Shown: positions 25,284 through 36,094, counted from the first letter of the stretch. The stretch is 64,000 nt of DNA from Flavimarina sp. Hel_I_48 (GCF_000733945.1 NZ_JPOL01000002.1:2729001-2793000), one strand, 5' to 3'. Made by a program: numbers and translations. The notes: a model not told the origin generated them from the sequence alone.

Positions 25284-27548
25284 ATGGCATTTGACATCGA
25301 TATGATCAAAGGTGTTTACAGTAAAATGGCAGAGCGCGTTGACGCGGCCCGTAAAATTACCGGAACACCTTTGACCCTGGCTGAAAAAATATTGTATTCT
25401 CACTTGTGGGACGGTAAAACTGAAAAAGCACTTGTGCGTGGTAAAGATTACGTGGATTTTGCCCCAGACCGTATCGCGTGTCAGGACGCCACTGCGCAAA
25501 TGGCACTTTTGCAGTTTATGCAAGCTGGTAAAAAGAATGTAGCCGTGCCCACAACGGTACACTGCGACCACCTTATACAGGCGAAGCAGGGCGCAAATAA
25601 AGATTTAAAGCGTGCCAATGAGACCAGTAACGAGGTTTTTGACTTCCTGGAATCGGTCTCTAATAAATACGGCATTGGTTTTTGGAAGCCGGGTGCAGGT
25701 ATTATTCACCAGGTTGTTTTAGAAAACTATGCATTCCCTGGCGGAATGATGATAGGAACAGACAGCCATACGGTTAACGCCGGTGGTCTGGGAATGGTTG
25801 CCATAGGCGTAGGTGGTGCCGATGCGGTAGATGTTATGGCAGGAATGGCCTGGGAGCTTAAATTCCCTAAGCTTATAGGCGTGAAATTGACCGGTGAATT
25901 GAATGGCTGGACAGCTTCTAAAGATGTTATCCTTAAAGTAGCAGGAATCCTTACCGTAAAAGGAGGAACTGGTGCAATCGTAGAATATTTTGGCCCTGGT
26001 GCTAAAAATCTATCCGCTACTGGTAAAGGTACGATCTGTAATATGGGAGCAGAAGTAGGAGCAACAACATCAACATTTGGTTATGACGAGTCTATGGAGC
26101 GTTTTTTACGTGCCACAGACCGCTCTGATGTTGCAGATGCCGCAAATGAAATAAAAGAATATTTAACTGGAGACGACGAGGTTTATGCAAATCCTGAGCA
26201 ATATTTTGATGAGGTTATAGAAATTAACCTTTCGGAATTGCGCCCACACCTTAATGGGCCTTTTACTCCAGATTTAGCTACTCCAGTAGGCGAGCTAGGG
26301 GAGAAAGCGAAGAAAAACGACTGGCCATTAAAGGTTGATTGGGGACTTATAGGTTCATGTACCAACTCTTCTTATGAAGATTTATCCAGAGCTGCTTCAA
26401 TCGCCCAACAGGCAATCGATAAAAAATTAAAACCGAAAAGTGATTTTGGTATCAACCCCGGTTCGGAACAAATTCGGTTTACCGCAGAACGAGACGGTTT
26501 ATTAACTGTTTTTGAAAATTTAGGTGCTACCATTTTCACTAATGCATGTGGGCCTTGTATTGGTCAGTGGGACCGTAGTGACCGTAAGGGTGAAGAGAAG
26601 AACACAATTGTACATTCCTTCAACCGTAACTTTTCAAAGCGCGCAGATGGAAACCCAAATACGCACGCCTTTGTAGGATCGCCCGAAATGGTTGCAGCGA
26701 TAGCCATATCCGGTAAATTGGATTTCGACCCTATGAACGACACCCTTTTGAACGAGGATGGAGAAGAGGTGAAGTTGGATATACCTGTAGGCCTGGAGTT
26801 ACCTCCCAAAGGTTTTGCAGTTGATGAAAACGGATACCTGGCACCCACTGAAGATGGTAGTTCCGTAGAGGTTAAAGTAGCTACAGACAGTGAACGTCTT
26901 GAATTGCTAGAGCCTTTTACACCTATTCAGGATTCTGAATTGAAAGAAGTAAAACTGCTTATCAAAGCTTTCGGTAAATGTACAACAGACCATATATCTA
27001 TGGCTGGGCCGTGGTTGCGTTATAGAGGTCATTTGGATAACATCTCAAACAACTGTTTGATAGGTGCGGTAAATGCATATAATAAACAAACCAATTTTGT
27101 AAAGAACCAACTAACTGGCGAATATGCCGGAGTTCCAGATACCCAGCGGGAGTATAAGGCAAAAGGAATTAAAACCATAGTCGTGGGTGATCACAATTAT
27201 GGAGAAGGTTCCTCACGTGAACATGCCGCAATGGAACCAAGATTTCTTGGAGTTGCAGCCGTACTCGTAAAATCATTTGCGCGTATTCACGAAACAAACC
27301 TTAAAAAACAAGGGATGTTGGGATTGACCTTTAATACAGAAAATGATTACGATCTTATTGAAGAAGATGATACCTTTAGCTTTGTTGATATTGAAGAGTT
27401 TGCACCAGACAAACCATTGACTATTGAAGTTGAGCACAAAGATGGCAGTAAGGACACCATTATAGCAAATCATACCTACAATGATGCGCAGATTAAATGG
27501 TACCGTGAAGGTTCTGCACTTAATCTGATCAAAAAGCAGAACGCTTAA
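25284..27548 (+). CDS. acn: Aconitate hydratase (mitochondrial type)
   Basis: Interconverts citrate and isocitrate in the TCA cycle with a [4Fe-4S] cluster. The 754 residues match the mitochondrial-type (not AcnB) length. Visible signatures are [26 protein letters not shown] with the first cluster cysteine, and [10 protein letters not shown] with the other two. The C-terminal swivel domain has [17 protein letters not shown]. It is separately transcribed, with a strong terminator. Confidence 0.97.
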   Translation: MAFDIDMIKGVYSKMAERVDAARKITGTPLTLAEKILYSHLWDGKTEKALVRGKDYVDFAPDRIACQDATAQMALLQFMQAGKKNVAVPTTVHCDHLIQAKQGANKDLKRANETSNEVFDFLESVSNKYGIGFWKPGAGIIHQVVLENYAFPGGMMIGTDSHTVNAGGLGMVAIGVGGADAVDVMAGMAWELKFPKLIGVKLTGELNGWTASKDVILKVAGILTVKGGTGAIVEYFGPGAKNLSATGKGTICNMGAEVGATTSTFGYDESMERFLRATDRSDVADAANEIKEYLTGDDEVYANPEQYFDEVIEINLSELRPHLNGPFTPDLATPVGELGEKAKKNDWPLKVDWGLIGSCTNSSYEDLSRAASIAQQAIDKKLKPKSDFGINPGSEQIRFTAERDGLLTVFENLGATIFTNACGPCIGQWDRSDRKGEEKNTIVHSFNRNFSKRADGNPNTHAFVGSPEMVAAIAISGKLDFDPMNDTLLNEDGEEVKLDIPVGLELPPKGFAVDENGYLAPTEDGSSVEVKVATDSERLELLEPFTPIQDSELKEVKLLIKAFGKCTTDHISMAGPWLRYRGHLDNISNNCLIGAVNAYNKQTNFVKNQLTGEYAGVPDTQREYKAKGIKTIVVGDHNYGEGSSREHAAMEPRFLGVAAVLVKSFARIHETNLKKQGMLGLTFNTENDYDLIEEDDTFSFVDIEEFAPDKPLTIEVEHKDGSKDTIIANHTYNDAQIKWYREGSALNLIKKQNA

Positions 27549-27566
27549 TTTTATAAATTGATATAG

Positions 27567-27602
27567 AAAAAACCAAACCCTCTTTCAGGGTTTGGTTTTT
27601 TT
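27567..27602 (+). terminator. Terminator after aconitase
   Basis: Perfect arms AACCAAACCCT (27571-27581) and AGGGTTTGGTT (27587-27597), followed by Ts. Confidence 0.88.
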
Positions 27603-27663
27603 ATTTTTTATACTGTAAAATTTACGAACCCAAATTACGTTTGAATTAACCTAAACACAAATT

Positions 27664-28542
27664 ATGAAAACTAATAAAGTTTCAATATTTATTGCGATCT
27701 GTGGACTTGTCTTCAGCTCTTGCTCAAGTGATGATGATAGCGCCTCTCTATCAACTGTCAAACTTGAGGTAATAGGCCTTCAGCAACTTGAGAAAAATGT
27801 GGAATATGAAGCATGGATCGTTGTTGATGGCGAGAATAAATCCCTGGGCAGATTCACGGATGTTTCTTTTCCCAAAGAATTTAGGACAAATACAAATGAT
27901 GTAGAAAATGCTACACAGTTCAAATTGAGTATAGAGCCGGGAAATGACTCCAGTCCAGAAATAAGCAAAACGGTATTGCTTAGTGGAAATTTCGCAGGCA
28001 ACGGGGCTCAACTTGATATCAGGGGGACCTTGGGCAACTTTGAGGAGTCCACAGGAGCCTTCATGCTAAAAACACCAACGGATAATGATCCCAACAATGA
28101 GCAAGCAGGTATCTACTGGCAGCGTCCTGATAACAGGGCAGGTCTTCAGCTTCCGGTTCTACCAGAAGGTTGGAAGTATGAAGGATGGGTAACCGTGCCT
28201 ACCCCCAGCGGCGATGTAAATCTTTCTACAGGAACATTTAACGATCCATCAGAACGCGATGATTTTCTACCTTATAGTATGACGGTAAACGCGCCGCCAA
28301 ACTTTCCTGGGGAAGACTTTTTAAACAGCAACCTTCTTTCTAAGAGTGGGGTAAACACAATCCCTGACTTAAGGGGGAAAACGGCTTTTGTATCTATAGA
28401 GCCATTTCCAGATAATGATGGTAATTTGCCTTTTATCCTAAGACCTTTAAGTGGTGTAGCAGGAAATGAGTTGGCTCCCGCACTTAATACAATGAGTCTA
28501 AGAACAGCATCTTTTCCGGTAGGTACAGCATCTAAGGAATAG
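27664..28542 (+). CDS. Surface-type lipoprotein with duplicated anti-sigma-K-like segments
   Basis: A 292-residue lipoprotein. The anchor Cys is in VFSSC and is followed at once by SSDDDS, the acidic pattern linked in Bacteroidota to surface export of lipoproteins. Two copies of a similar segment can be seen: NVEYEAWIVVDGENKSLGRF near residues 44-63 and KYEGWVTVPTPSGDVNLSTG near 172-191, each followed by aromatic/acidic residues. This W-V ... S-G-F pattern resembles the outer domain of RskA-type anti-sigma factors, but there is no sigma-binding part here. The function is unknown. It has a strong terminator. Confidence 0.65.
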   Translation: MKTNKVSIFIAICGLVFSSCSSDDDSASLSTVKLEVIGLQQLEKNVEYEAWIVVDGENKSLGRFTDVSFPKEFRTNTNDVENATQFKLSIEPGNDSSPEISKTVLLSGNFAGNGAQLDIRGTLGNFEESTGAFMLKTPTDNDPNNEQAGIYWQRPDNRAGLQLPVLPEGWKYEGWVTVPTPSGDVNLSTGTFNDPSERDDFLPYSMTVNAPPNFPGEDFLNSNLLSKSGVNTIPDLRGKTAFVSIEPFPDNDGNLPFILRPLSGVAGNELAPALNTMSLRTASFPVGTASKE

Positions 28543-28571
28543 GTTGTAAAACCTTCAAGTGCAATCAATAA

Positions 28572-28607
28572 AAAAGACCCTGAACATTTGTTCAGGGTCT
28601 TTTTTTT
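28572..28607. terminator. Bidirectional terminator
   Basis: Long stem (AAAGACCCTGAAC with GTTCAGGGTCTTT) flanked by A- and T-runs, between two convergent genes. Confidence 0.88.
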
Positions 28608-28653
28608 ATAGGTATTCCTCAAATTAATAATATGAAAATATTACTTAGTATCC

Positions 28654-29385
28654 TTAGAGGCTTTTAAGTTTTTCAAGGATTTGATCTACATCGACTTGCA
28701 TATTATTTACAGAGCGTTCAAACTTTTTAGAAAAAGCCTCACCGTTGAAATCGGGTACATTGAGAGCATTTGTGATTTTGCCTTCCACAATCAAAATTTC
28801 CTCAATATTCTTGAGGGGGTAACTCATATTGTCATACTTGGGATTATCACTAATCAATATGACAGAATTATTATTAAGATCCTTCTTTATCCTTTTAGTT
28901 ATCACAGCCTTTGAGGTGACCACGACAACGAGAGAACCATCCATAATATCAGTAACGTCATTAACTTGCGTTACAATTAGAATATCCCCATTGATTAGAG
29001 TAGGCATCATACTGTCCCCTTCTACCTCAAAAAGCTTTTGATTTTTTTTTGAATCATATCCAGGTATACGGTACATTTTTAAAGAACCAAGCCATTCTTC
29101 ATCCTTGCCATTTTCTACAAAACCTGCATGAGCTTCTACATTGATGAGCGGTATAAATCCATTTTTAGGAGACATGGTAACGGCATGCTGCGAACTTTTT
29201 AAGATTTGATCTGTGGGCACACTATAAAGACGGCTCAATGTTAGTAAATGCTCTGTTGTGATTGAGTTTTGTCCATTTTCAATCAAAGAATAGGCACCTT
29301 GCGTAATCTTGAGTTCAAGTGCTATTTTTTTTTGAGATAGTCTTGCAGTTTCACGTAGTTCTTTTAAACGTTTTGAAATTGACAT
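28654..29385 (-). CDS. LexA-like S24 repressor with XRE helix-turn-helix
   Basis: A 243-residue transcription regulator. The N-terminal HTH_XRE domain (about 7-60) includes LSQKKIALELKITQGAYSLI. The S24 peptidase-like C-terminal domain has VEGDSMMPTL with Ser125 and TKRIKK with Lys164, the catalytic dyad of LexA/CI-type self-cleaving repressors. AHAG at 85-88 is in the position of the Ala-Gly cleavage bond. Regulation by stress-induced self-cleavage is therefore possible. There are no phage genes around. The gene is preceded by a 790-base region with a palindrome at 29463-29480. Confidence 0.88.
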   Translation of the reverse strand: MSISKRLKELRETARLSQKKIALELKITQGAYSLIENGQNSITTEHLLTLSRLYSVPTDQILKSSQHAVTMSPKNGFIPLINVEAHAGFVENGKDEEWLGSLKMYRIPGYDSKKNQKLFEVEGDSMMPTLINGDILIVTQVNDVTDIMDGSLVVVVTSKAVITKRIKKDLNNNSVILISDNPKYDNMSYPLKNIEEILIVEGKITNALNVPDFNGEAFSKKFERSVNNMQVDVDQILEKLKSL

Positions 29386-30176
29386 ATGATATGATCGTTT
29401 TGTTTGATCTAAATTTAATAATACCGTGAGATCGAAACAATTAGTTTTATGAATTGAAGGGTGTAGTTTTCTAGAACTACGCTCGTGATTTGATTCAAAA
29501 CTTTAAGGGATTGTGCTTAACTTTATAAAGTTATTGAGTCGAAAATAATTTTTAAACCTATCAAATAATTTTTAATTAATTCTTCCTGTGTTAATTAAGG
29601 GATACTATTCAATTTTAAAATATCCAGTATGCTTAAAATAAATAGACCCAATATAAGTCTTTGAAATTTTAATTATGGATGCTTAATTGTTGCATGAACA
29701 TGATCAAAAACGAAAGCGATCATTTGAAAATTGTTTAAATCACTACTAGATTTTCAATAGTTGGAATTTAGAATAGTAATAAACGATAAATATTATGGAA
29801 AAAGCAATAAATAATGCCAAAGATGTAAAGAAATATGAATAAAATTAAATATTAAAAACCTATTAAAATAAGATACTGTTTTAAATCTCTCCTAGAATCT
29901 TTTAGCCCAAACCCAAAATGGTGCTAAATTTTGATTAAAAGAGAAAAATTATCTTTTAATAACAAAAATATGCAAAGAAAATGCTCTTGATAACCAATTT
30001 TTTATTTTTTAGAAACAATTTCAGGTAAAATCTAAATAGCAGTTTTTTATATGTTTGAAGGAAGGCAGAAGTATAATTATAGTCTTACATCTTGAACGTA
30101 GTGAAGCTTTTTATAACTCGTCTTGAAAATTTTCTAAATAGGTATGAATAAGTGAAAAGAATAAAACGCGTGTGTT
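29386..30176. other. Long AT-rich region without genes
   Basis: No coding region of credible size on either strand. It holds the palindrome at 29463-29480. The rest is very AT-rich, with only peptides of about 15 codons (for example from the ATG at about 29795). Nothing recognisable as an RNA gene. Confidence 0.5.
29463..29480. promoter_or_regulatory. GTAGTT-N6-AACTAC palindrome upstream of the S24 repressor
   Basis: An 18-base inverted repeat with perfect 6-base arms, 77 bases from the repressor start. It is a candidate operator for the repressor itself. Confidence 0.35.
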
Positions 30177-30902
30177 TTACTCTATTTCGTACTCCAGGCG
30201 CATGGTAATACTAGCGGTTTTATTTTTATCTGAAGTATTGAAAGATCCGCCCCAACTGTAATCTTCGCTACTGTTCTGACCAGTAATCTGAAAAACACCC
30301 ATAGAAGCATTCTTGAGTTCTCCCAATTCACCGCCACTATTTTCTGCAATTTTTTGAGCTCTTATACGAGCATCTGAAGTTGCTTGTGATATCATTTCTA
30401 TTTTAAGGTCGGCCAACTTAGTGTAGTAATAGCGCGGAGGGCTACTTTGCAACTGTACGTCCCTATTCAATAATTCGGTAATTTCGCGGCTTACAAGTTC
30501 GACTTCCTTAACATTTTGAGATTCTATCTTTACGGTTTGCCTCAACTCATAGCCTTTGAAAACGGTGCCGGTAAAATCTCCATTCTGGTAAAGATTTTCG
30601 CGTTGTTCATTCGTACTTACTGCTTCAAAAACGATACGGTCTTCATTGATGCCTTTTTCCAAAAGGTACTGCCTGACAATATTTTTGTCGCGCGCAAGAT
30701 CATTAAAGGCTAGCTGTAAGTTTGGATTTACCCGAACAAAATCTGCTTCCCACACGATGAGATCAGAAACAAAATCACTACTTCCCAGTCCTGTGGTAGC
30801 TATTGTGCCATCTGGGTTTGCCCTGTTCAAGTATGCATCACCCAGTAAATATGTGGCTAGGATTATCGCTATGCTGTAAATTAGAGCATTTAGAACTTTC
30901 AT
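30177..30902 (-). CDS. SIMPL domain (DUF541) protein
   Basis: A 241-residue protein with an N-terminal membrane anchor or signal (residues 5-20) and then the SIMPL/DUF541 fold. Typical are the repeated pattern of the duplicated alpha-beta halves, and the segment ATSDARIRAQKIAENSGGEL at about 175-194. Members of this family occur in periplasm or outer membrane (BP26-type) with unclear roles. It is a single gene; a 790-base non-coding region lies downstream. Confidence 0.82.
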   Translation of the reverse strand: MKVLNALIYSIAIILATYLLGDAYLNRANPDGTIATTGLGSSDFVSDLIVWEADFVRVNPNLQLAFNDLARDKNIVRQYLLEKGINEDRIVFEAVSTNEQRENLYQNGDFTGTVFKGYELRQTVKIESQNVKEVELVSREITELLNRDVQLQSSPPRYYYTKLADLKIEMISQATSDARIRAQKIAENSGGELGELKNASMGVFQITGQNSSEDYSWGGSFNTSDKNKTASITMRLEYEIE

Positions 30903-31057
30903 GAGCTATTGTTTTCAACCCTAAAAGTAAAAAAAAATAGCTGTATGAAGTGTTTCCATAGACAAAAAAGGCACTTTACATAATCCATTTGGTTCCATAG
31001 CATTTAAAACCTTCTTAAATACCGATTGTTGAAGCGGCCTAAAATAATTTTTAATCT

Positions 31058-31065
31058 TATTTTTG
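31058..31065 (+). promoter_or_regulatory. TAnnTTTG -7 element directly before guaA
   Basis: TATTTTTG, ending only 5 bases before the ATG at 31071. If used, the mRNA would have no or nearly no leader. Confidence 0.4.
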
Positions 31066-31070
31066 GCGCT

Positions 31071-32603
31071 ATGATAGATACCGTTTTAATACTGGATTTT
31101 GGATCACAATATACCCAGCTAATCGCCAGGCGGGTTAGGGAGCTTAATATTTATTGTGAAATCGTTCCTTTCAATAAGATTCCCGAAGATTTAAGCGCCT
31201 GTAAGGCAGTTATTCTCTCTGGTTCACCATTTTCTGTACTTGCAGAAAAGGCACCAGTACCTAATTTGGAAACCATTCAGGGGAAATTACCCCTGCTGGG
31301 TGTTTGCTATGGTGCACAATATCTTTCCCATAATTTTGGTGGAGAAGTAGGTCAATCGAATACACGGGAATATGGTCGCGCCAATCTTTCTATGATCAAG
31401 GCAGAGGAACCTTTTTTTAAAGGTGTGGAAGAAGGTAGCCAGGTATGGATGAGCCATAGCGACACGATAAAGGCCCTTCCTGTTAATGCTGTTAGGCTGG
31501 CAAGCACAAAAGACGTTCTGAATGCTGCCTACCGTCTGGATGGGGAAGATACTTACGCAATACAATTTCATCCAGAAGTTTACCATACCACCCACGGTAA
31601 ACAAGTACTGCAGAATTTCCTGGTAGATATCGCAGGGGTTTCACAAGATTGGAGTCCAGATAGTTTTGTGGAAAAGACGGTAGAAGAGCTTCAGGAGAAG
31701 GTAGGGGATGATAAAGTTGTGCTGGGTCTTTCTGGCGGAGTTGATTCCTCTGTTGCGGCCATGTTGCTGCATAAGGCGATAGGAAAAAACCTCTACTGTA
31801 TATTTGTAAATAATGGCTTGCTGCGTAAAAACGAATTTAGTGAGGTGCTTGATCAATATAAAGGGATGGGCCTTAACGTAAAAGGTGTGGATGCGTCCAA
31901 TAGATTTTTAGATGCCCTAAAAGGCCTGACCGATCCAGAGGAAAAGCGAAAAGCTATTGGTCGGGTATTTATAGAAGTATTTGATGACGAGGCGCACCTT
32001 GTTCAGGATGTCAAATGGCTTGCGCAGGGAACAATCTATCCAGATGTGATCGAGTCTGTTTCTGTAACGGGCGGTCCTTCTGCAACCATTAAATCACACC
32101 ATAATGTAGGAGGTTTGCCAGACTTTATGAAATTAAAAGTGGTAGAGCCTTTGCGTATGCTTTTCAAGGACGAAGTACGACGCGTGGGAGCCAGTATGGA
32201 TATGGCAGAAAAACTTCTGGGAAGGCATCCTTTTCCAGGTCCTGGACTTGCCATTCGTATCCTGGGGGATATCACACCAGAAAAAGTAAGGATCCTTCAG
32301 GAAGTAGATGCCATTTTTATCAACGGCCTTCGGGAGTGGGGGCTTTATGATAAGGTTTGGCAAGCGGGGGCAATGCTTTTGCCTATTGATTCCGTAGGGG
32401 TTATGGGCGATGAGCGTACTTATGAGAAATGTGTGGCTTTACGTGCGGTTGAAAGTACAGATGGTATGACCGCGGATTGGGTCAACTTGCCCTATGCCTT
32501 TTTGCAAAAAACATCAAATGATATAATAAACAAAGTTAAGGGCGTTAATAGGGTAGTATATGATATTAGCTCAAAACCGCCCGCAACCATTGAGTGGGAA
32601 TAA
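31071..32603 (+). CDS. guaA: GMP synthase (glutamine-hydrolysing)
   Basis: Converts XMP to GMP using glutamine and ATP. The 510 residues contain the class I amidotransferase domain with nucleophile region [11 protein letters not shown] and the His-Glu of IQFHPEVYH. The ATP-pyrophosphatase P-loop [13 protein letters not shown] follows, then the C-terminal dimerisation domain ending [13 protein letters not shown]. The ATG at 31071 begins the conserved strand [20 protein letters not shown]. An upstream in-frame TTG (31026) would add 15 unrelated residues. The next gene overlaps in a longer frame, but its ATG at 32647 lies beyond the guaA stop. Confidence 0.98.
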   Translation: MIDTVLILDFGSQYTQLIARRVRELNIYCEIVPFNKIPEDLSACKAVILSGSPFSVLAEKAPVPNLETIQGKLPLLGVCYGAQYLSHNFGGEVGQSNTREYGRANLSMIKAEEPFFKGVEEGSQVWMSHSDTIKALPVNAVRLASTKDVLNAAYRLDGEDTYAIQFHPEVYHTTHGKQVLQNFLVDIAGVSQDWSPDSFVEKTVEELQEKVGDDKVVLGLSGGVDSSVAAMLLHKAIGKNLYCIFVNNGLLRKNEFSEVLDQYKGMGLNVKGVDASNRFLDALKGLTDPEEKRKAIGRVFIEVFDDEAHLVQDVKWLAQGTIYPDVIESVSVTGGPSATIKSHHNVGGLPDFMKLKVVEPLRMLFKDEVRRVGASMDMAEKLLGRHPFPGPGLAIRILGDITPEKVRILQEVDAIFINGLREWGLYDKVWQAGAMLLPIDSVGVMGDERTYEKCVALRAVESTDGMTADWVNLPYAFLQKTSNDIINKVKGVNRVVYDISSKPPATIEWE

Positions 32604-32646
32604 TTTAGCCCAGATAGAGCTAAACCATAACCTAATACTAGTAAAC

Positions 32647-34620
32647 ATGAAGAATATAGCTGTAGCATTCCTTTTTATTTTTGTGATATGCAGTTGTGCC
32701 AGTCTTGGCCAGCAATCCTATTCTAATCACAAAGTAAGTGAAGGAGAGACCATTTCGGCTATTGCCAATAAATATAACATTACGGTCTACGAACTTTATC
32801 GCTTAAATCCTGAGGCACGTGATGGTCTTTCTACTGGCATGATGCTTTTGTTGCCGGGAAGCAAGGCCGCAATGGCTCAAAAAGAAAAAGAATCCAGGGC
32901 AAACGAACAAGAGTTTGAGATCCATACCGTAGAGAAAGGGGAAACGGTTTATAGTTTGTCAAAAAAGTATGGCATTAGTGAAGCGACCTTAAAAAGATAC
33001 AATGAGCAATTGTATACTTCTGAACTGAGAACAGGGGCAAAAATCAAGATTCCCATTAATAATGGAAAATTGACCTTAGAGACTCAAAAATCGACTGAAA
33101 CCAATAGAAAACATGTGGTCAAACCAAAGGAAACGATCTATGGCCTCGCTAGTATGTACGGTATCACTATCGATGAATTAAAGGCGCTCAATCCAGATAT
33201 GGCTAATAATTTACCAATAGGTACAATTCTCAACGTACCCGATAAAAGCTATACGGAAAATGCCAAAATGGATGAATCAAAATTTGCTTTTTATAAGGTA
33301 AAACAGGGAGATACCTTTTACTCGCTTACTAAGCGCTGGAGCATGACAGATGAGGATCTTATCAAACTCAACCCGGCTTTAGAGGATGGACTTCAACAGG
33401 GAATGATCTTAAAATTACCAAAGGATGGTTTGCCTATTGACGAGCAGTTGGCCACATCTGGAATTCAGGACCTTTCACTGGCATTAACTGATTTTTCTGA
33501 GAAGCACATTGCTATTTTATTGCCTTTTAATAGCAATAGTCCCGCAGATAGCCTTAAAAGTATGTTGAAGAAAAACGGTCTGTCCCGCATCGCACTTGAT
33601 TTTTATAGCGGCGCTCTAATGGCGGTGGATTCCGCTAAATCATTAGGTTTATCTACAAAATTACAAATCTATGACACACAATACGAGCGAGGAAAGGAGA
33701 TGGTAAATGCACAAATGATCAATGAGATTATTGAACAAGATGATTTTTCTCAGGTAGACGCTGTTATAGGGCCCTTATTAGGACAAAATGTAACAGATGT
33801 TAGTGGTAAACTTCGCAGTAAAGGTATTCCCGTAGTATCGCCACTTACACCCCGTCTGGAATTGAATTCCAATTTGTTTCAGTCCCGTCCCAATGATAAT
33901 ATATTAAAGGATTATATGCTGAAATATATTGACGTAAGTGGTAAGGACAAAAATATTATCGTCGTAGCAGATGGTAAAAACCAGGAGGTTAAAAATAAGA
34001 TCCTTGGTCTATATCCTGATGCAAAAATTCTTGATCCACAGTCTGGAGATAACGGTTATTACTTAAATCCAGAAGATATTTTAACCCGATTGGACAAAAA
34101 CCGTGAAAACTGGATCATTTTAGAAACAAATGATATTCCATTAATAAGCAACACGATTACTAAAGCAAGCACGTTGATCTCAGAGCATAAAGTGACCTTG
34201 ATGACCACAAGCAAAGGTGATGCTTATGATAGTGAAGATATAAGCAATATGACACTTATGAGACTAGGATTTCAATTTCCTTCCATAGATAAACAAGGTG
34301 ATCTTGAAGGTGAACTCAAAAATTTTGTAAATAAATACAGAAAAAAATATGGTGTTGCGCCAAATAATTACGCCATACGCGGATTTGATCTTACTTTAGA
34401 TACTTTACTTAGACTGGCAAGCGCAGAAGACTTATACGCCTCGGCAGATAGTGGAGTCGAGACGAAGTACATTGAGAATAAATTTAAATACATTAAAGCC
34501 ACGAAAGACGGCTTTTACAATCAGGCGGTTTATGTGTTGAAATATGGACCCGGACTTATTTTACAGGAAATTGAAGTACCTACCCAAATCATAGAAAAAA
34601 CTGAAAACTTTAAAGATTAG
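32647..34620 (+). CDS. LysM-repeat lipoprotein with periplasmic-binding-like domain
   Basis: A 657-residue exported protein. The signal sequence ends in FVICSCAS, probably a lipoprotein anchor. Four LysM repeats follow (about 20-65, 92-138, 155-200, 215-260; each like KVSEGETISAIANKYNITVY), which bind peptidoglycan. The C-terminal 370 residues resemble a type I periplasmic-binding fold as in LpoA/branched-chain amino acid receptors (IAILLPFNSNSP ... VDAVIGPLLGQNV ... GIPVVSPLTPR). In proteobacteria such proteins regulate peptidoglycan synthases; a similar role here is inferred. It lies 43 bases after guaA and is followed within 2 bases by osmC. Confidence 0.82.
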   Translation: MKNIAVAFLFIFVICSCASLGQQSYSNHKVSEGETISAIANKYNITVYELYRLNPEARDGLSTGMMLLLPGSKAAMAQKEKESRANEQEFEIHTVEKGETVYSLSKKYGISEATLKRYNEQLYTSELRTGAKIKIPINNGKLTLETQKSTETNRKHVVKPKETIYGLASMYGITIDELKALNPDMANNLPIGTILNVPDKSYTENAKMDESKFAFYKVKQGDTFYSLTKRWSMTDEDLIKLNPALEDGLQQGMILKLPKDGLPIDEQLATSGIQDLSLALTDFSEKHIAILLPFNSNSPADSLKSMLKKNGLSRIALDFYSGALMAVDSAKSLGLSTKLQIYDTQYERGKEMVNAQMINEIIEQDDFSQVDAVIGPLLGQNVTDVSGKLRSKGIPVVSPLTPRLELNSNLFQSRPNDNILKDYMLKYIDVSGKDKNIIVVADGKNQEVKNKILGLYPDAKILDPQSGDNGYYLNPEDILTRLDKNRENWIILETNDIPLISNTITKASTLISEHKVTLMTTSKGDAYDSEDISNMTLMRLGFQFPSIDKQGDLEGELKNFVNKYRKKYGVAPNNYAIRGFDLTLDTLLRLASAEDLYASADSGVETKYIENKFKYIKATKDGFYNQAVYVLKYGPGLILQEIEVPTQIIEKTENFKD

Positions 34621-34622
34621 TA

Positions 34623-35027
34623 ATGACAAGTAAAGTAGTTTATCAGGGAAACCTACGCACACAATGTACTCATGAGCAATCAGGAAACACATTCATAACA
34701 GACGCTCCAGTTGACAATAACGGAAAAGGTGAGGCTTTTTCACCTACAGATACCGTAGCAACTGCTTTGGGAAGCTGTATGCTCACTATTATGGGTATCA
34801 AAGCCGCTCAGATGGATATTTCCCTTACAGGAAGCTATGCCGAGGTCTTGAAAACAATGTCTGCAGAGCCCAGACGCATCGCGGGGATAGGCGTAACACA
34901 TCACCTTCCTTCGGAAGTAGGTGAGAAGGACCGCACAATTTTGGAAAGGGTTGCCCTTGCATGTCCTGTGCACGCAAGCCTACATCCCGATATGAATAAG
35001 GATATCAAGTTTCTCTGGGATTTATAA
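34623..35027 (+). CDS. OsmC family peroxiredoxin-like protein
   Basis: A 134-residue cytoplasmic protein with the OsmC/Ohr fold. The two catalytic cysteines lie in ALGSCMLT (about residue 52) and LACPVHASLH (about 117), as in OsmC proteins that reduce organic hydroperoxides. It begins 2 bases after the LysM lipoprotein gene and is probably co-transcribed. Confidence 0.88.
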   Translation: MTSKVVYQGNLRTQCTHEQSGNTFITDAPVDNNGKGEAFSPTDTVATALGSCMLTIMGIKAAQMDISLTGSYAEVLKTMSAEPRRIAGIGVTHHLPSEVGEKDRTILERVALACPVHASLHPDMNKDIKFLWDL

Positions 35028-35047
35028 ATTAGACACAGCTATAATAT

Positions 35048-35081
35048 AAAAAGCCCGAAACGTATCGTTTCGGGCTTTTTT
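35048..35081 (+). terminator. Terminator after osmC-like gene
   Basis: Stem AAGCCCGAAACG with CGTTTCGGGCTT, loop of three, followed by Ts. Confidence 0.88.
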
Positions 35082-35663
35082 AGTACCATAATTCTTTAAA
35101 ATAATCCGATTGGATAAGAAGGCTAATTCAAATAATCACAAACAATTTACAAAATGGAATCTTGGTTATTTTATAGACGATAGAATAATTGATGTGTTGC
35201 AAAAGGAAGCATTAAAACTTTACGTTATCAAATAAAACGACATTAGTCTGACTCGATAAAAAAATCATAAATTATTGAATATGGAGATTAAAAAAAATCA
35301 ACCGAATTAAATAATCCAATCATTAAAAACAATTAAAATTCATTCAAGTTTAAAACTGTTATTTATTCATTTTATAGACCCTTGATTTTGATTTGATTAA
35401 GCTAATTGCCATTATCTCAGTTTTAGTATTTTCATAGATTTAGTAGAATTAGGGCAATCCAAAATAGGAATGATGACAAATTGTGAAATAATCAAATGAG
35501 TATAGGGCTCATTGGTATATTTAGCCCTTTGGTTGCTAAAATAAAATGGATATTTTAATTAGTTTTACGCATATAACTTTGATAAATAGGGCTATTATCA
35601 ATAGGGATTTTTTATAAATGGAAAACCTCCACAAATTATTAATAAATTTGCTTTATCAATACA

Positions 35664-35772
35664 TTTAACAGACTGGGAGAGACAAATGATATTGCAGAAG
35701 TGATTGAACATTTAGAAAGCGGCCATTCTGTCTAGAGCCTAGAATATTCCAGTTACTGGGGAATGGTATAAT
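35664..35772 (+). pseudogene. Possible remnant of a short-chain dehydrogenase 3' end
   Basis: One frame reads FNRLGETNDIAEVIEHLESG, ending HSV before a stop. A neighbouring frame then gives NIPVTGEW. Together these resemble the SDR C-terminal pattern (RLG...DIA.VV.FL.S....VTG). The frame break and missing upstream domain point to a decayed gene. The match is short and made by eye. Confidence 0.3.
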
Positions 35773-36078
35773 TATATAATTTCGGATTACCTGAAGCAAG
35801 TTAGAACAAGTATTCGGTACATTAAATCAATTTATGGGATTTAGAAAAGTCAACATCATAGGCATTAAACAAGCCAATAAATGTATGTAGCTCTCTTTTA
35901 TTACTTACAATTTGAAAAAATATCTGAAATTTCTGGAAATGCACGCTAAAAGTAGAGCGGGAAGCTACAAGATGTCTTTTTTGCTTTAAAATCCTACGGC
36001 ATAATAAAAGCCCTTAAAAGAGCCTTAATCTAGCTTGTCTATATAAAACCAACGGGTTGTACAACGGTTACCACCTTT

Positions 36079-36086
36079 GTTAGCCG
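36079..36086. repeat. GTTAGCCG, left end of 8-bp inverted repeats
   Basis: Perfect inverse partner of CGGCTAAC at 38101-38108. It lies 8 bases beyond the stop of the first GNAT gene, next to CCACC/GGTGG (a small hairpin) and the self-complementary GTTGTACAAC. Confidence 0.45.
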
Positions 36087-36094
36087 GTGGCTTT

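Larger units (their letters stand above)
35082..36094. other. AT-rich decayed region
   Basis: About 1 kb without an intact gene. The stretch 35664-35772 resembles a broken short-chain dehydrogenase end. The right end holds the inverted repeat that bounds the four-gene cluster. The rest shows nothing supportable. Confidence 0.5.
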
